DNA from: Dentipellis sp. KUC8613
Lineage: Eukaryota; Basidiomycota; Agaricomycetes; Russulales; Hericiaceae
Assembly: GCA_002286715.1 (NCBI GenBank)
Contig: NSJX01000170.1
Span: 5,195 to 21,848 of the forward strand
Length of the DNA stretch: 16,654 nt
Direction: 5' to 3'
A program made the position numbers and the translations under genes. Below, piece after piece: positions 8,930 to 16,654 of this stretch (the first letter of the stretch is position 1; the number at the start of each line of letters is the position of its first letter). The notes under the pieces were generated by a model, which searched no databases, had not been told where the DNA came from, and was given only the letters and a program-made list of their open reading frames with translations.

Positions 8930-10360
8930 CAAGCGGGGCCAGTCGGGGCGCCTCGCGAGCGGCAATCGCGGCCGGCGGGCGCTCGAAGCGACGGTGTGGA
9001 AGCGGTGCGGGGGAGAGCGAGGGTCGCGCACGCGCGCGCAAAAGGGTAGCGCGGGCTTCGGGGCGCGGAACGGCGGCGCATCCGTTCGAGATGGTGGCAC
9101 ACGTGCTTCGCTAGGGCGCGAAACGGCAACAATACGGCGCAAGAGGGCGTAGCTGCCGCGCGCGAGAGGGCGGAATAATGTGCTGGTTTCGAGATGGCGC
9201 CCATCCTGCGTAGAGTCAGCGTAGTGCGGACACGAAGCGACGACAGACATGCGCGAGACAGCGGCGAGATGGCATCATGGGACGCGAAGATGGTGCCGCA
9301 GGGCACGACACACATGACGACGGCGGTGCGGTGCGACAGGGCAGCAATGGCGTCGTGAGCGACGCCAGACAGTCATGACTGGGCGACTGGGGTGCCGCTG
9401 AGGCACAAACCGACGTCGTTGGGACACGGGACGGCGGTGATGGCGATCGAGACGGTAGTGGTGGGGCGAGAAGACGGTGGTGGAGCAAGAGGATGACGCT
9501 GGGGCGCGCGAGAGCGCGGTGAGGGTCAAGACAGTGCCGCAGGACACAAGCGGACGCCATGAGGTGTCAGACGGCGCCGCGGGGGTCGTAAGAGCGCCGC
9601 GGGGCACAACAGGGCGCGAGACAGCGCCGATGGGGAGGGAGAGGACAGCGCTAGGGTACGAGATGGCGCGAGATGGACGAGACGGGGCCACGGAGTACAA
9701 GAGAGCGGTGCCGGGGCGAGGGAGGGTGGACGAGGCGAAAGGCGATGGTGGCGACTCGAGATGGCGGCACAGGGGCGAGAAATTCTGGGTGGGGCGTGAG
9801 AGAGGATGGTGAGGACGCGCGAAGGCAGCGGCTGCTAGCGAAGGCGGAAGGAATGGACGAGGGCGGCGTCATGGCTCGCCGCAGCAACGCTGGGGGAATG
9901 AGGGAGTGAAGGTGGACGGGCACAGACAAATGGTGGGACAGCGAGAGAGAGCGCGCGTGCGCATGCGAGATGGGGGGCGGAAGGGGAAGACGGCGGGTGG
10001 ATGGACAGGAAGGGCGGCGCATGCGAGATGGTGAGCGTGCACGCGACAGAAATGGCGCACGCATGTACAAGATGATGAACGGGTGGAAGGGTGCAGAGGT
10101 GCGGCGCGAGACAGCGCCGTGGGGGTACGAGAAGGCGGCGATGGGACACCAGACGACGATGCTGGGGCACCAGACGGCCCTGTTGAGGTGCAACACGCCA
10201 TTGCTAGTGCGCCAGACGGTGCTGCGGGGGCGCAATGGTGCTGTTGGAGCACAAAAAAATGACAGGACTCATCGGGGGGCGATAGAGCGAGGACAGTACA
10301 TAGGGAGAGCATGCGTAGAGGACACGGTGGAGGGCGCAGGAGGGTGAGGAGGGTGTGATA
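8930..10360 (-). repeat. GC-rich degenerate minisatellite of element B, proximal array
   Basis: About 1.4 kb, G-rich on plus. It carries repeated words matching those of the distal array and of element A, for example GAGACAGCGCCGATGGGG at 9618 and GAGACAGCGCCGTGGGGG at 10108. The edge nearest the leader (about 10145-10250) keeps clearer monomers with CACCAGACG and CCATTGCTAGTGCGCCAG. No gene is supported. Confidence 0.55.
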
Positions 10361-10372
10361 GGAAACGAAAAG

Positions 10373-10378
10373 ACTTAC
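10373..10378 (-). promoter_or_regulatory. Candidate 5' splice donor (element B)
   Basis: Read on minus this is CA|GTAAGT followed by a T-rich run, 644 nt from the element's 5' end. It matches the donor-like site 658 nt into element A. The shared placement argues that it is functional in the family; no acceptor was identified. Confidence 0.4.
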
Positions 10379-11001
10379 TGGTGATAGTGCCCAAGCGGGG
10401 CCCCAACTGCTGCACCCCTCGAATCCCCCTCCTACCAGCTTCTGCGTGTGAGTCTTCAAGTGATTGACAGAGCGTTCGTGCGTTAGAGCGAGTACGAATG
10501 TGAGGATGTAGAAGTTCAAGTCGTGATTTAGGCTTCAGCGCTCAGCACTGCGACGACTCTCGGCATTTCCCGCGCAGAGCTCCTCGATGCAATGTCCATC
10601 CTCCTGAGGACCGTATAAATTTGTTTAATTTTCAAATAAATTATAGAAGATGCACATGTAGTACAGTCAGCTCCTCAAATATTTTTGCACAGAATGGATA
10701 GTGTTCAGCCTCGGACTCATTCCATCTTTGAACATACGCCTATCTAGCACGGCGCGACTTTGCGTTTCTGAGTGATCCAGGAATTCAAAAATCGTGCTAA
10801 TTTGCTGCTATGTATTCACATTGTATATCTATATGTGCCCCAAATTTTGTGTGAATTGAACAAGATTTGAGCTGTGTAGAAATGGTTTACACTTTGAAGT
10901 GAATAATTGTGGCTGAAGTCGTGGGAGACCATTCCCCAAAGCAGCGAAAAAGTTGAGGATGTCGATTCTGCAAACCGTAGTGAGAATGTCGATACTTAAG
11001 A
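10379..11001 (-). ncRNA. AT-rich 5' leader of element B, probable non-coding first exon
   Basis: This is the counterpart of 24-660 in element A. Shared landmarks on minus are CCCACGACTTCAGCCACA, AAGTCGCGCC (10760-10751), GCGGGAAATGCCGAGAGTC (10573-10555) and GTAGGAGGGGGATTCGAGGG (10435-10416). They keep order and nearly the same distances from the 5' end. Identity elsewhere is modest. No common reading frame is preserved. It may be a transcribed leader, a promoter region or a cis-acting transposition region. Confidence 0.4.
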
Positions 11002-11022
11002 CTGATTCATAGATGAATCAGA
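11002..11022 (-). repeat. 5' terminus of element B (terminal inverted repeat plus adjacent palindrome)
   Basis: Read on minus, 11022-11002 is TCTGATTCATC followed by TATGAATCAG, identical over 21 bases to the element A 5' end at 3-23. It abuts T at 11023 of the helicase gene. Confidence 0.87.
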
Positions 11023-14000
11023 AAGACCCACAGTCTACCATAGAGATTTCATCCAAGAAGATATAGTCAGCATGCTCAATTCTTTCTCTAATTGTATCCA
11101 ATGTTTTTCTTGATTCACTTACTCCACTAGAGCCTTTCTCATCTCCATTACTTCCTCTGAACCCTAGTATTGAGTGATATGTTGAGCCTCCAACCAATGC
11201 TGCAGCTGTTCCTGTTGGTGCCATAATTAGAAAGGCAAACTTCTTTCCTCTTGCCTCAAAAAATGCTGTTAATGCTTTTATGACTTGAGATTTTCCTGTT
11301 CCTCCCATTCCACCAATGTACATGTGCAGTTGGTCTTTTATTTTTGAAACAGAATGATTTGCAATGATTCTAAATGCACGTTCTTGCTCTGCATTCAAGG
11401 TAAATTTTTTCACAAAAGAATTGATCAACTTGTCGTCTTCTTTCTTCTCTGATTTGCATTCTTTAGTCAAGTATGACTTATAAATTGGCATGACATCATT
11501 GGGAGGATTTTCATGAGAAGGTTCATCAGGGTTCTTAGGGTCATTTCTGTCAATTGTTACCGATGTTTTTTGTGCCACGATCTCTGCCTTCTTGGTGGAA
11601 AGTAGATTTTTCCATCCTGCTGCACTCCTTTCTTGTCCATTTGTCCATTTGCATTCCATTGGTGTTTCCACAGATGAACTTGGGCGTAGCCATCCTGCTG
11701 CATCAACTACAGACTCTATCTGTGCCATTTCAATGGCTCTTTTCAGGTTCGCATTGCTTATATTGTTCTCATCAAATGCATTGTCAAGAGCACTTATGCC
11801 TGTGCCATCAATGGCTTCTTCTAACATGTTCTGTTTGTCCATCTCACTCAAAAATTGTCCTCCTATGAAAGATAACCCTTTTGCATTTCCTGCTTTGATA
11901 CATTGTGCTCTAAAGTCATCTCGTGCATCATAACATTCATGTCTTATGTTCATGAACTTCATGATCTCTTTGTCTCTCTGTGTGAAGTTGTATTGTCTGA
12001 AGCTGTGATCCCAGTTTTCATCTTCTGATTTCAAGTCGAGGCCATTTCTCCAAGGCTTAAACAAAGCCAGCATGGTCAAACAATACTCTTCATGGCCACC
12101 TTTGTCTGCACGAGGTAATACACCAATGAAGGAAGGAATTTTTGACTTTGCTTCTTTGCATATCTTTACAGTATGTGTGCCATGATGTGGATGTTCAGGT
12201 TGAAATTGTGGAATATGTTTATTTATGCCCTTTTTGTCATCATTGTTATTGTCATTGTCATCACTTTCATCATCACTAACATCATCTTCATTTTCATAGT
12301 CATCATCATTTTCATCATCTGCTATCAGTGTAGAGTCAGACATGTACCCATCATTCTCATTTTCATTGTTCACCAATGTTGCTTGTGTGAGGTCCAGCAT
12401 CTCAATGTCATGTTTCTCAGCAGGGTCTACATCCATTGTGTTATCTTCTATGTCTGAGTCAGTACAATCTGAGTCACATTCAAGTTCCAAGTTTATCAAT
12501 TCTGAGTCCAATTTGGTCTTTTTGGTTTTGTTGTTTCTAATCCTTTGCTTCTCTGCAAGCCTTATCCAATCGTACAATGACATATTGAGATATTCATCAG
12601 GACGCAGAGTGTAATCTAAAACAGGTGATATTGCAACCATGTTACCCTTGACTTTTCCAATGATCACTTTTGGTTGATATTCTGGTGTTTGGTCGTCATC
12701 TTTGGTCCATGCACTTTTGGCCTCATTGACGTATGACTTCCAGAAAAATGGTTTGAACTGAAAGTTTGTGTAGTGGTCAGGATTTCCTAAAAGATATAAA
12801 GAGGCTAAGGGCCCACCTATCTCCTGCTTCACAGTGAGTGCATTGACTATCTGAACCATCAGTCTTCTAGCCTTTTCAATCATGCTGCTGTCCCCCTGTA
12901 GGTATTCAGAATTTCGATTAAATACCCCTCTGATAATTTCAAGCATTGTATGAGTTTTAAGAGGACTTTTTGTGATGTAATTGGTTATGTAAGCAGTTGC
13001 TGCTTTAATAGCTGTACCTGATAATAAACTAGTTACATCAGTGTTGCACCTCAATAAATATGTAAGCAGAGGTGAGAAAGTGTTCAAATTTTCTTCATCA
13101 TGTTTTAGCAATATGGACCCTGTATCTGGGTCTATTTCTGTCTCAGCCCTAGTTTCTCTGGGAAATCTTGACTTGCAATCTGGATACTTTTTACTTGTGC
13201 AGCCTGGATGACAAGTGTGACGGTTGCACCTGAAGACTAGCTCATTAGTTGTGTCCTTGTATTGTTGCCACCATTTTTCCATTTCTACACACGCTGAACA
13301 GGTATGGTCAAATTCACTATGTTTTGAGCAATTATCAGGAGGTGGTGTGGGTAGTGTCAAAGTTGGATTTTCATCACCTTTTATCTCAGTTTGTGATGTT
13401 GCAATTTTTGTGGAAATTTCTATTGCTGTTGTGTCAATGTAGCCACCTTGATGTGCATTTTCCAAATATGTTATTAATGCTTCCTGGAATGCTGAGTCTT
13501 TTTCTTCCATTTTGCCACACATTTCTTGAGGAGTCAGAGTTCCATGGATCCACAACATCATGTGCAAATGCAAAGTCAGCCTTCCCTGTTCTTCAACAGT
13601 GCCATAGTAGCCTTTAGTGTCTCCATAAAGACCATTGTGATTGGTTCCCACTCCTAGGACATGCTTGATGAATGCTTGAACCATAAAGTGAAAGAAGTGA
13701 GCACAAGCAACTGGATTGTTGGCAATCAATGACCACCTCTTGTCTTCATTATATATCTTTGGGTAAAATCTCAGGTCCTCCGAAGCAAGATATAAACATA
13801 GAGGATGTTTCATGTCTGTGGGGGCAAATGTGATAAACCAAGAAGGTGCACCCTTTGCACAGATCAGAGACCAAATTTCATTTCTCATGTATTTTTTGTT
13901 AGTATTTGAACCTTCGACATGTTTGGCAACATGGTCTAAGTCATTGATAATGGCAAAACACTCCTTCTCAGCAGGAGTTGTTGGTGTAACTGTTTCTCCA

Positions 14001-15670
14001 CTCTCCATTCTTTCAATAAGAGATGTCATAACATCTAGATTTGCAGATGCTTTCAATATTCTTTCTGCCATGACAGGAAATTTATTTTTTTGGGTTAACA
14101 GGAATCCTCCAGTTGTACTGTGTTGAATTTGCTGATGATTTAATGCTACAAGAGGGAAAAGAGGTTCCGTTTGGAATCGTTTGTCATAGTACATAAGTAA
14201 AGCCTTCTTGCGAGTGGAATCACCAATCTTTTTGAATCCATTCACATTTCCAATGCCACCAAGCCCATAGGGAAATAACCATGGAAATGCCTGTGTGTAT
14301 AGCTTGGGATTGTTGTACATAGATTCAGGTTCAGAAGATCTTCCGATACCTAATGCTGGCTTGCCATCCATAAGATGCTGAACTGCATGTGCTATAAGTG
14401 TCTTGAGCTTTACTGTTGATGACTGAAGCTGGTCAGCTGTCAATGTATGTACTGTGTAAGGGCATTCACCTGTATCTGTACCATCTAGATCATCATTATT
14501 GTTGACAGAAAGATCTTCAGAGTCTTTTTGTTCCTGCGGACGTCTGTAGTCAATCACCACAGGTGGCATGTTCTCAGGATATTGTTGCAGGTTTGCTTCT
14601 GAGATATCTAAATCAGCATATTCTGAATGATTAAGCTTCAACCACTCTAATGCCAACTTTACTTTATTTCTCCTCACTAACATAGGTGTTCGTTTGTGAT
14701 CGTCTTCAGTAGGTTGGCTTGATCCAATAAAAATGTAAGCTAGCACCTCATCCATGTCTTCTCGAGGGGGAGGCAATGCTTGGTAAACTTTTGGCATTGG
14801 CACAGGAAACATGATAGCATTTGCTCTCATTTTGTATTGTCCTGATTTGACCATCTTAAATACACAGGAGTTGCGACGTACTCTTGCAATCAACATTTTC
14901 TCAACAAATGATAAGTTTTTCAGTTCTTCTGGGACTTCACCAATCCAGTTTCCATTTACCAATGCTAGGTCTGGAATTTTTCCTTTCTTGAGTTGTTTGA
15001 GACAAGTTGAACAAACTGCAGAACAGTTTTTGTCTAACACTGGACCTGGAATTGATTTCTGTGGATCTGACATTGATTTTCTCAATTGTCGCGTGACTGG
15101 TGGACCTGAAGTATCTGGGATAAGTAAGTTGTAATCGAACAATTTCGAAGACAAGGGCACCATTTTTCTTGCCAGATGCAGACATCCACAAACTGAGCAA
15201 CCAGCTTCCAACACATTGTTAGGATTGAGCTCTTTACAATAATCCTTTGCAATATTTGTAATTAATTTATTGTCTGCTGCTTTGACATTGAAAATAATGT
15301 CATCATCATGTTTTTCAGTCGGAGGTTTGCCATGCATAATGTCAACTGAAGGAAGGTGATCCGGTACTGACAAAAGCTGACCAGCAAGTCGGTCATTGTC
15401 ATGGGAAACCTTTTTTCTTTTTCTTTTTTTGATTTCATGTGGTGAGAATATTGAGATTGCAGCTTGACAACATTGCATGTTTTGTGATGCATGAATTTTC
15501 AATTTTTGTGCTAATTCATTGTGAGTTGACGTATGTAAGTCTAGATCATACACGTTGTGTTGTGCCAAGATTTCAGCAATTGATGCTTTAGGAAGGACAC
15601 TCAATTTTTTTAGCGGTACATGTGTTATAATCTGCCCAGGCAGACATGTTATTTGTGCAGCAGGTATCAT
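11023..15670 (-). pseudogene. Helitron Rep-PIF1 helicase, N-terminal 1549 codons, interrupted
   Basis: The protein nicks DNA and unwinds it for rolling-circle transposition. Residues are counted from the first ATG, at 15670; the frame is open back into element D through a TTG at 15730, which is not a likely eukaryotic start. Order of domains: CxxC motif (about 157, CSVCG); DUF6570-like Cys region (about 214-248, with ALVNGNWIGEVPEEL); Helitron-like N-terminal region (about 326-475, RTPMLVRRNKV and FPWLFPYGLGG); HUH motif His-Leu-His at 701-703; Cys/His-rich zinc-binding-like region (about 781-844); Rep tyrosines Y894 and Y898 in AYITNYITK; an acidic Asp/Asn-rich linker (about 1057-1152); then the PIF1 helicase with Walker A GGMGGTGKS (K1460) and Walker B DE at 1540-1541. 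No stop or frameshift occurs over 1549 codons and no intron is needed. Element B interrupts it just after the Walker B motif, where its terminal repeat supplies TGA at 11018-11020. A truncated product would lack the later helicase motifs. Confidence 0.9.
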
Positions 15671-15708
15671 CGTGTGATGGCTTGAGAATTGATAACTGCT
15701 TAATGTTA

Positions 15709-15750
15709 CAAGTGAGAAGTGGGCTGGCAAGCGGCAGTTTCTGATTCATC
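15709..15750 (-). repeat. 3' terminus of element D, with variant end CTTG
   Basis: Read on minus: GATGAATCAGA (15750-15740), then CTGCCGCTTGCCAGC, then a spacer and CTTG (15712-15709), then T. Compared with B there are four changes. One puts a mismatch in the 4-bp hairpin stem (CAGC instead of CGGC) and one turns CTAG into CTTG, which no longer fits CTRR. This suggests an older, decayed end, or a subfamily with a different end. Confidence 0.7.
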
Positions 15751-16038
15751 TATGAGAGCCATCTTCATTCAAAATAACACATGATATCATATATTGTCAC
15801 AGCGTACAAGTGCAGAATTTCCCGACCCGGAAAAGCCTGGGAAAAGGCATACGTAATTGTATCACTTTTACTAGAAAATTCAGGGTTCAGAAAGACCAAA
15901 GAAACCAATAACTATGCCACAGACTCCCATATCCCGTAAAATTGAGTGAGATGTTTGTTGCATTCAGGCCGGGAAAAGTCTATGTAAAAGCCTTGGGATT
16001 GTTTACCTAAGTTTATAAAATCACCAGAGAGGGGCTCT

Positions 16039-16200
16039 CTGGCGTCAAGCGTCATCACAGCCACAGCCCAATAAGGCAAGACGCAGCACTGCCGCTGCGT
16101 CAAACTTCCATATATGGGATGACGCTGCATAGCCACAGCGTCAAGTGTCACCTTTTGAGATAACGCATCACAGCCACAGCGTCATAGCGTCATGACGCTC
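16039..16200. repeat. Cluster of CACAGCCACAGCGTCA-type short repeats
   Basis: Short words recur in both orientations: GCGTCAAGCGTCATCACAGC, AGCCACAGCGTCAAGTGTCA, ATCACAGCCACAGCGTCATA, and the inverse TGACGCT near 16120 and 16191. They lie within element D. The small open frame across 15912-16151 is made of these words and is not credible as a gene. Confidence 0.6.
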
Positions 16201-16213
16201 ATGATGCAGAATA

Positions 16214-16490
16214 TTTTCGACATTTTCAGCTATTAATGTGTGCTCACACACTAATAGTGCAAACTTGGTGAAACTTTTTTCTTCTATTGAGTGAACACAT
16301 AAATGATCTCACTGCTTATTTGTATGGAGAACTGCAGTAAAAAAAATTCGATGTTTTTGGCTATTAGTGTGTGGTCACATACTATGAGTGCTGACTTGGT
16401 GGAAAAAAAAGTCAAAGGTTGAGGGAAACCAAAAGTGATCCTCATGCTTCTTTGTGTGGAGAAATGCATAGAAAAAAAAAAGTCGAAATT
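16214..16490. repeat. Two diverged tandem units of about 131-136 bp
   Basis: The units begin near 16216 and 16347, and a third start (TCGAAATTTTTG) is near 16483. Shared landmarks are TTCGA, GCTATTA(A/G)TGTGTG, GTGC(A/T)(A/G)ACTTGGTG, and TGTGTGGAGAAATGCA versus TGTATGGAGAACTGCA, followed by a poly-A run. GTCACATACTA returns at the window end. No gene is seen here. Confidence 0.65.
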
Positions 16491-16654
16491 TTTGAAGGGT
16501 GAAGTGTTGTAACATACTTGAGATTGTGTCAACACATTCAACAACATGAAATAGCTTTTATACAAAGGTTAAGTTTGATGCAGTAGTAGTATCACAAGCC
16601 TTATGATGCATACAAACTTTGAGTTTTTGAGTATCTCTATATAGTCACATACTA

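Larger units (their letters stand above)
4719..11022 (-). mobile_element. Element B: complete non-autonomous Helentron-type transposon with captured kinase fragment
   Basis: A 6304-bp element read on the minus strand. Its 5' end, TCTGATTCATC, is at 11022-11012 and its 3' CTAG is at 4722-4719. The inverse repeat GATGAATCAGA is at 4760-4750 with the same GCCG/CGGC hairpin and spacer as element A. T lies on both sides. Body in element order: AT-rich leader to 10379, GC-rich array (about 10360-8930), captured segment (about 8890-7450), second GC-rich array (about 7440-5400) and AT-rich tail. It encodes no visible transposition protein. Excision with one T restores the interrupted helicase frame, which confirms both boundaries. 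It shares leader, array words and termini with A but is longer and well diverged outside the ends. Confidence 0.88.
1..15708 (-). mobile_element. Element C: autonomous Rep-helicase Helitron, interrupted by A and B (segments 1-2, 4334-4718, 11023-15708)
   Basis: This is the host sequence of the other insertions. Its visible parts are 11023-15708, 4334-4718 and the 1-2 bp left of element A; the two gaps are exactly elements B and A. It carries a large Rep-helicase gene on the minus strand. Neither end of C is in the window: its 3' part lies left of position 1 and its 5' end lies right of element D. It therefore cannot be checked here whether C has the same termini as A, B and D, although a shared family would make sense of their movement. 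Confidence 0.7.
15709..16654 (-). mobile_element. Element D: 3' part of a third Helentron-type element, running off the right edge
   Basis: Its 3' terminus (15750-15709 on minus) matches those of A and B at all but four of 42 positions relative to B and abuts T at 15708. The element would extend rightwards; no TCTGATTCATC 5' end appears before the edge, so it is longer than 946 bp. The visible part is AT-rich, with short direct repeats and no recognisable gene. It sits 38 bp upstream of the first ATG of the Rep-helicase, so it probably separates that gene from its own leader or promoter. Confidence 0.65.

Noticed and set aside
661..10360. CRISPR-like array
   Set aside because: Repeats are degenerate and contiguous without unique spacers of constant length, and the context is a eukaryotic transposon.
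8815..10519. Frames in the proximal array and leader of element B
   Set aside because: Repeat-derived on both strands. The frame reaching into the leader is not shared with element A, where indels shift it.
11554..15134. Plus-strand frames opposite the Rep-helicase gene
   Set aside because: They are short shadows of the minus-strand coding sequence with no domain of their own.
15671..15730. Extending the Rep-helicase start to the TTG at 15730
   Set aside because: Those codons cross the 3' terminus of element D and TTG is an unlikely eukaryotic start. The first ATG within element C is at 15670; the natural start may still lie beyond D.
15912..16565. Small minus-strand open frames in element D
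   Set aside because: They consist of local repeat words, have no recognisable domain and no conserved counterpart.

Overview
The window is a nest of rolling-circle transposons of the Helitron2/Helentron type and shows no ordinary host gene. It looks like a fungal genome, most likely a filamentous basidiomycete. That rests on the Rep-helicase architecture (DUF6570-like Cys region, Helitron-like Rep, PIF1 helicase) and on a captured kinase fragment of a style common in Agaricomycetes; it is inference, not a species call.

Layout. An autonomous Rep-helicase element (here 'C', minus strand) is the substrate. Its gene is split: codons 1 to about 1550 lie at 11023-15670, the next 385 bp at 4334-4718, and the rest falls beyond the left edge. 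Two related non-autonomous elements broke it: 'A' (3-4333, plus strand, 4331 bp) and 'B' (4719-11022, minus strand, 6304 bp). A third, 'D' (from 15709 past the right edge, minus strand), ends 38 bp upstream of the first ATG of the Rep-helicase gene. Removing B with one T restores the helicase frame exactly across the Walker B/motif II region.

Termini. Each complete element starts TCTGATTCATC and has the inverse, GATGAATCAGA, near its 3' end. A short GCCG/CGGC hairpin, a 10-nt spacer and CTAG follow. This is the asymmetric terminal inverted repeat plus subterminal hairpin plan of Helentrons. The terminal 42 nt of A and B differ at one position.

Bodies of A and B. Both have a collinear AT-rich 5' leader of about 650 nt ending at a GTAAGT splice-donor-like site. 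Next come kilobases of very GC-rich, strand-asymmetric degenerate minisatellite, pyrimidine-rich on the element's own sense strand, and then an AT-rich 3' tail of about 0.6 kb. B also carries, between two such arrays, a captured serine/threonine kinase fragment antisense to the carrier. The long overlapping reading frames in the GC-rich arrays are compositional artefacts and are not annotated as genes.

How they work together. A, B and D encode no transposase that I can see, so they probably depend on a Rep-helicase of the kind encoded by C. Here they have inactivated such a copy.
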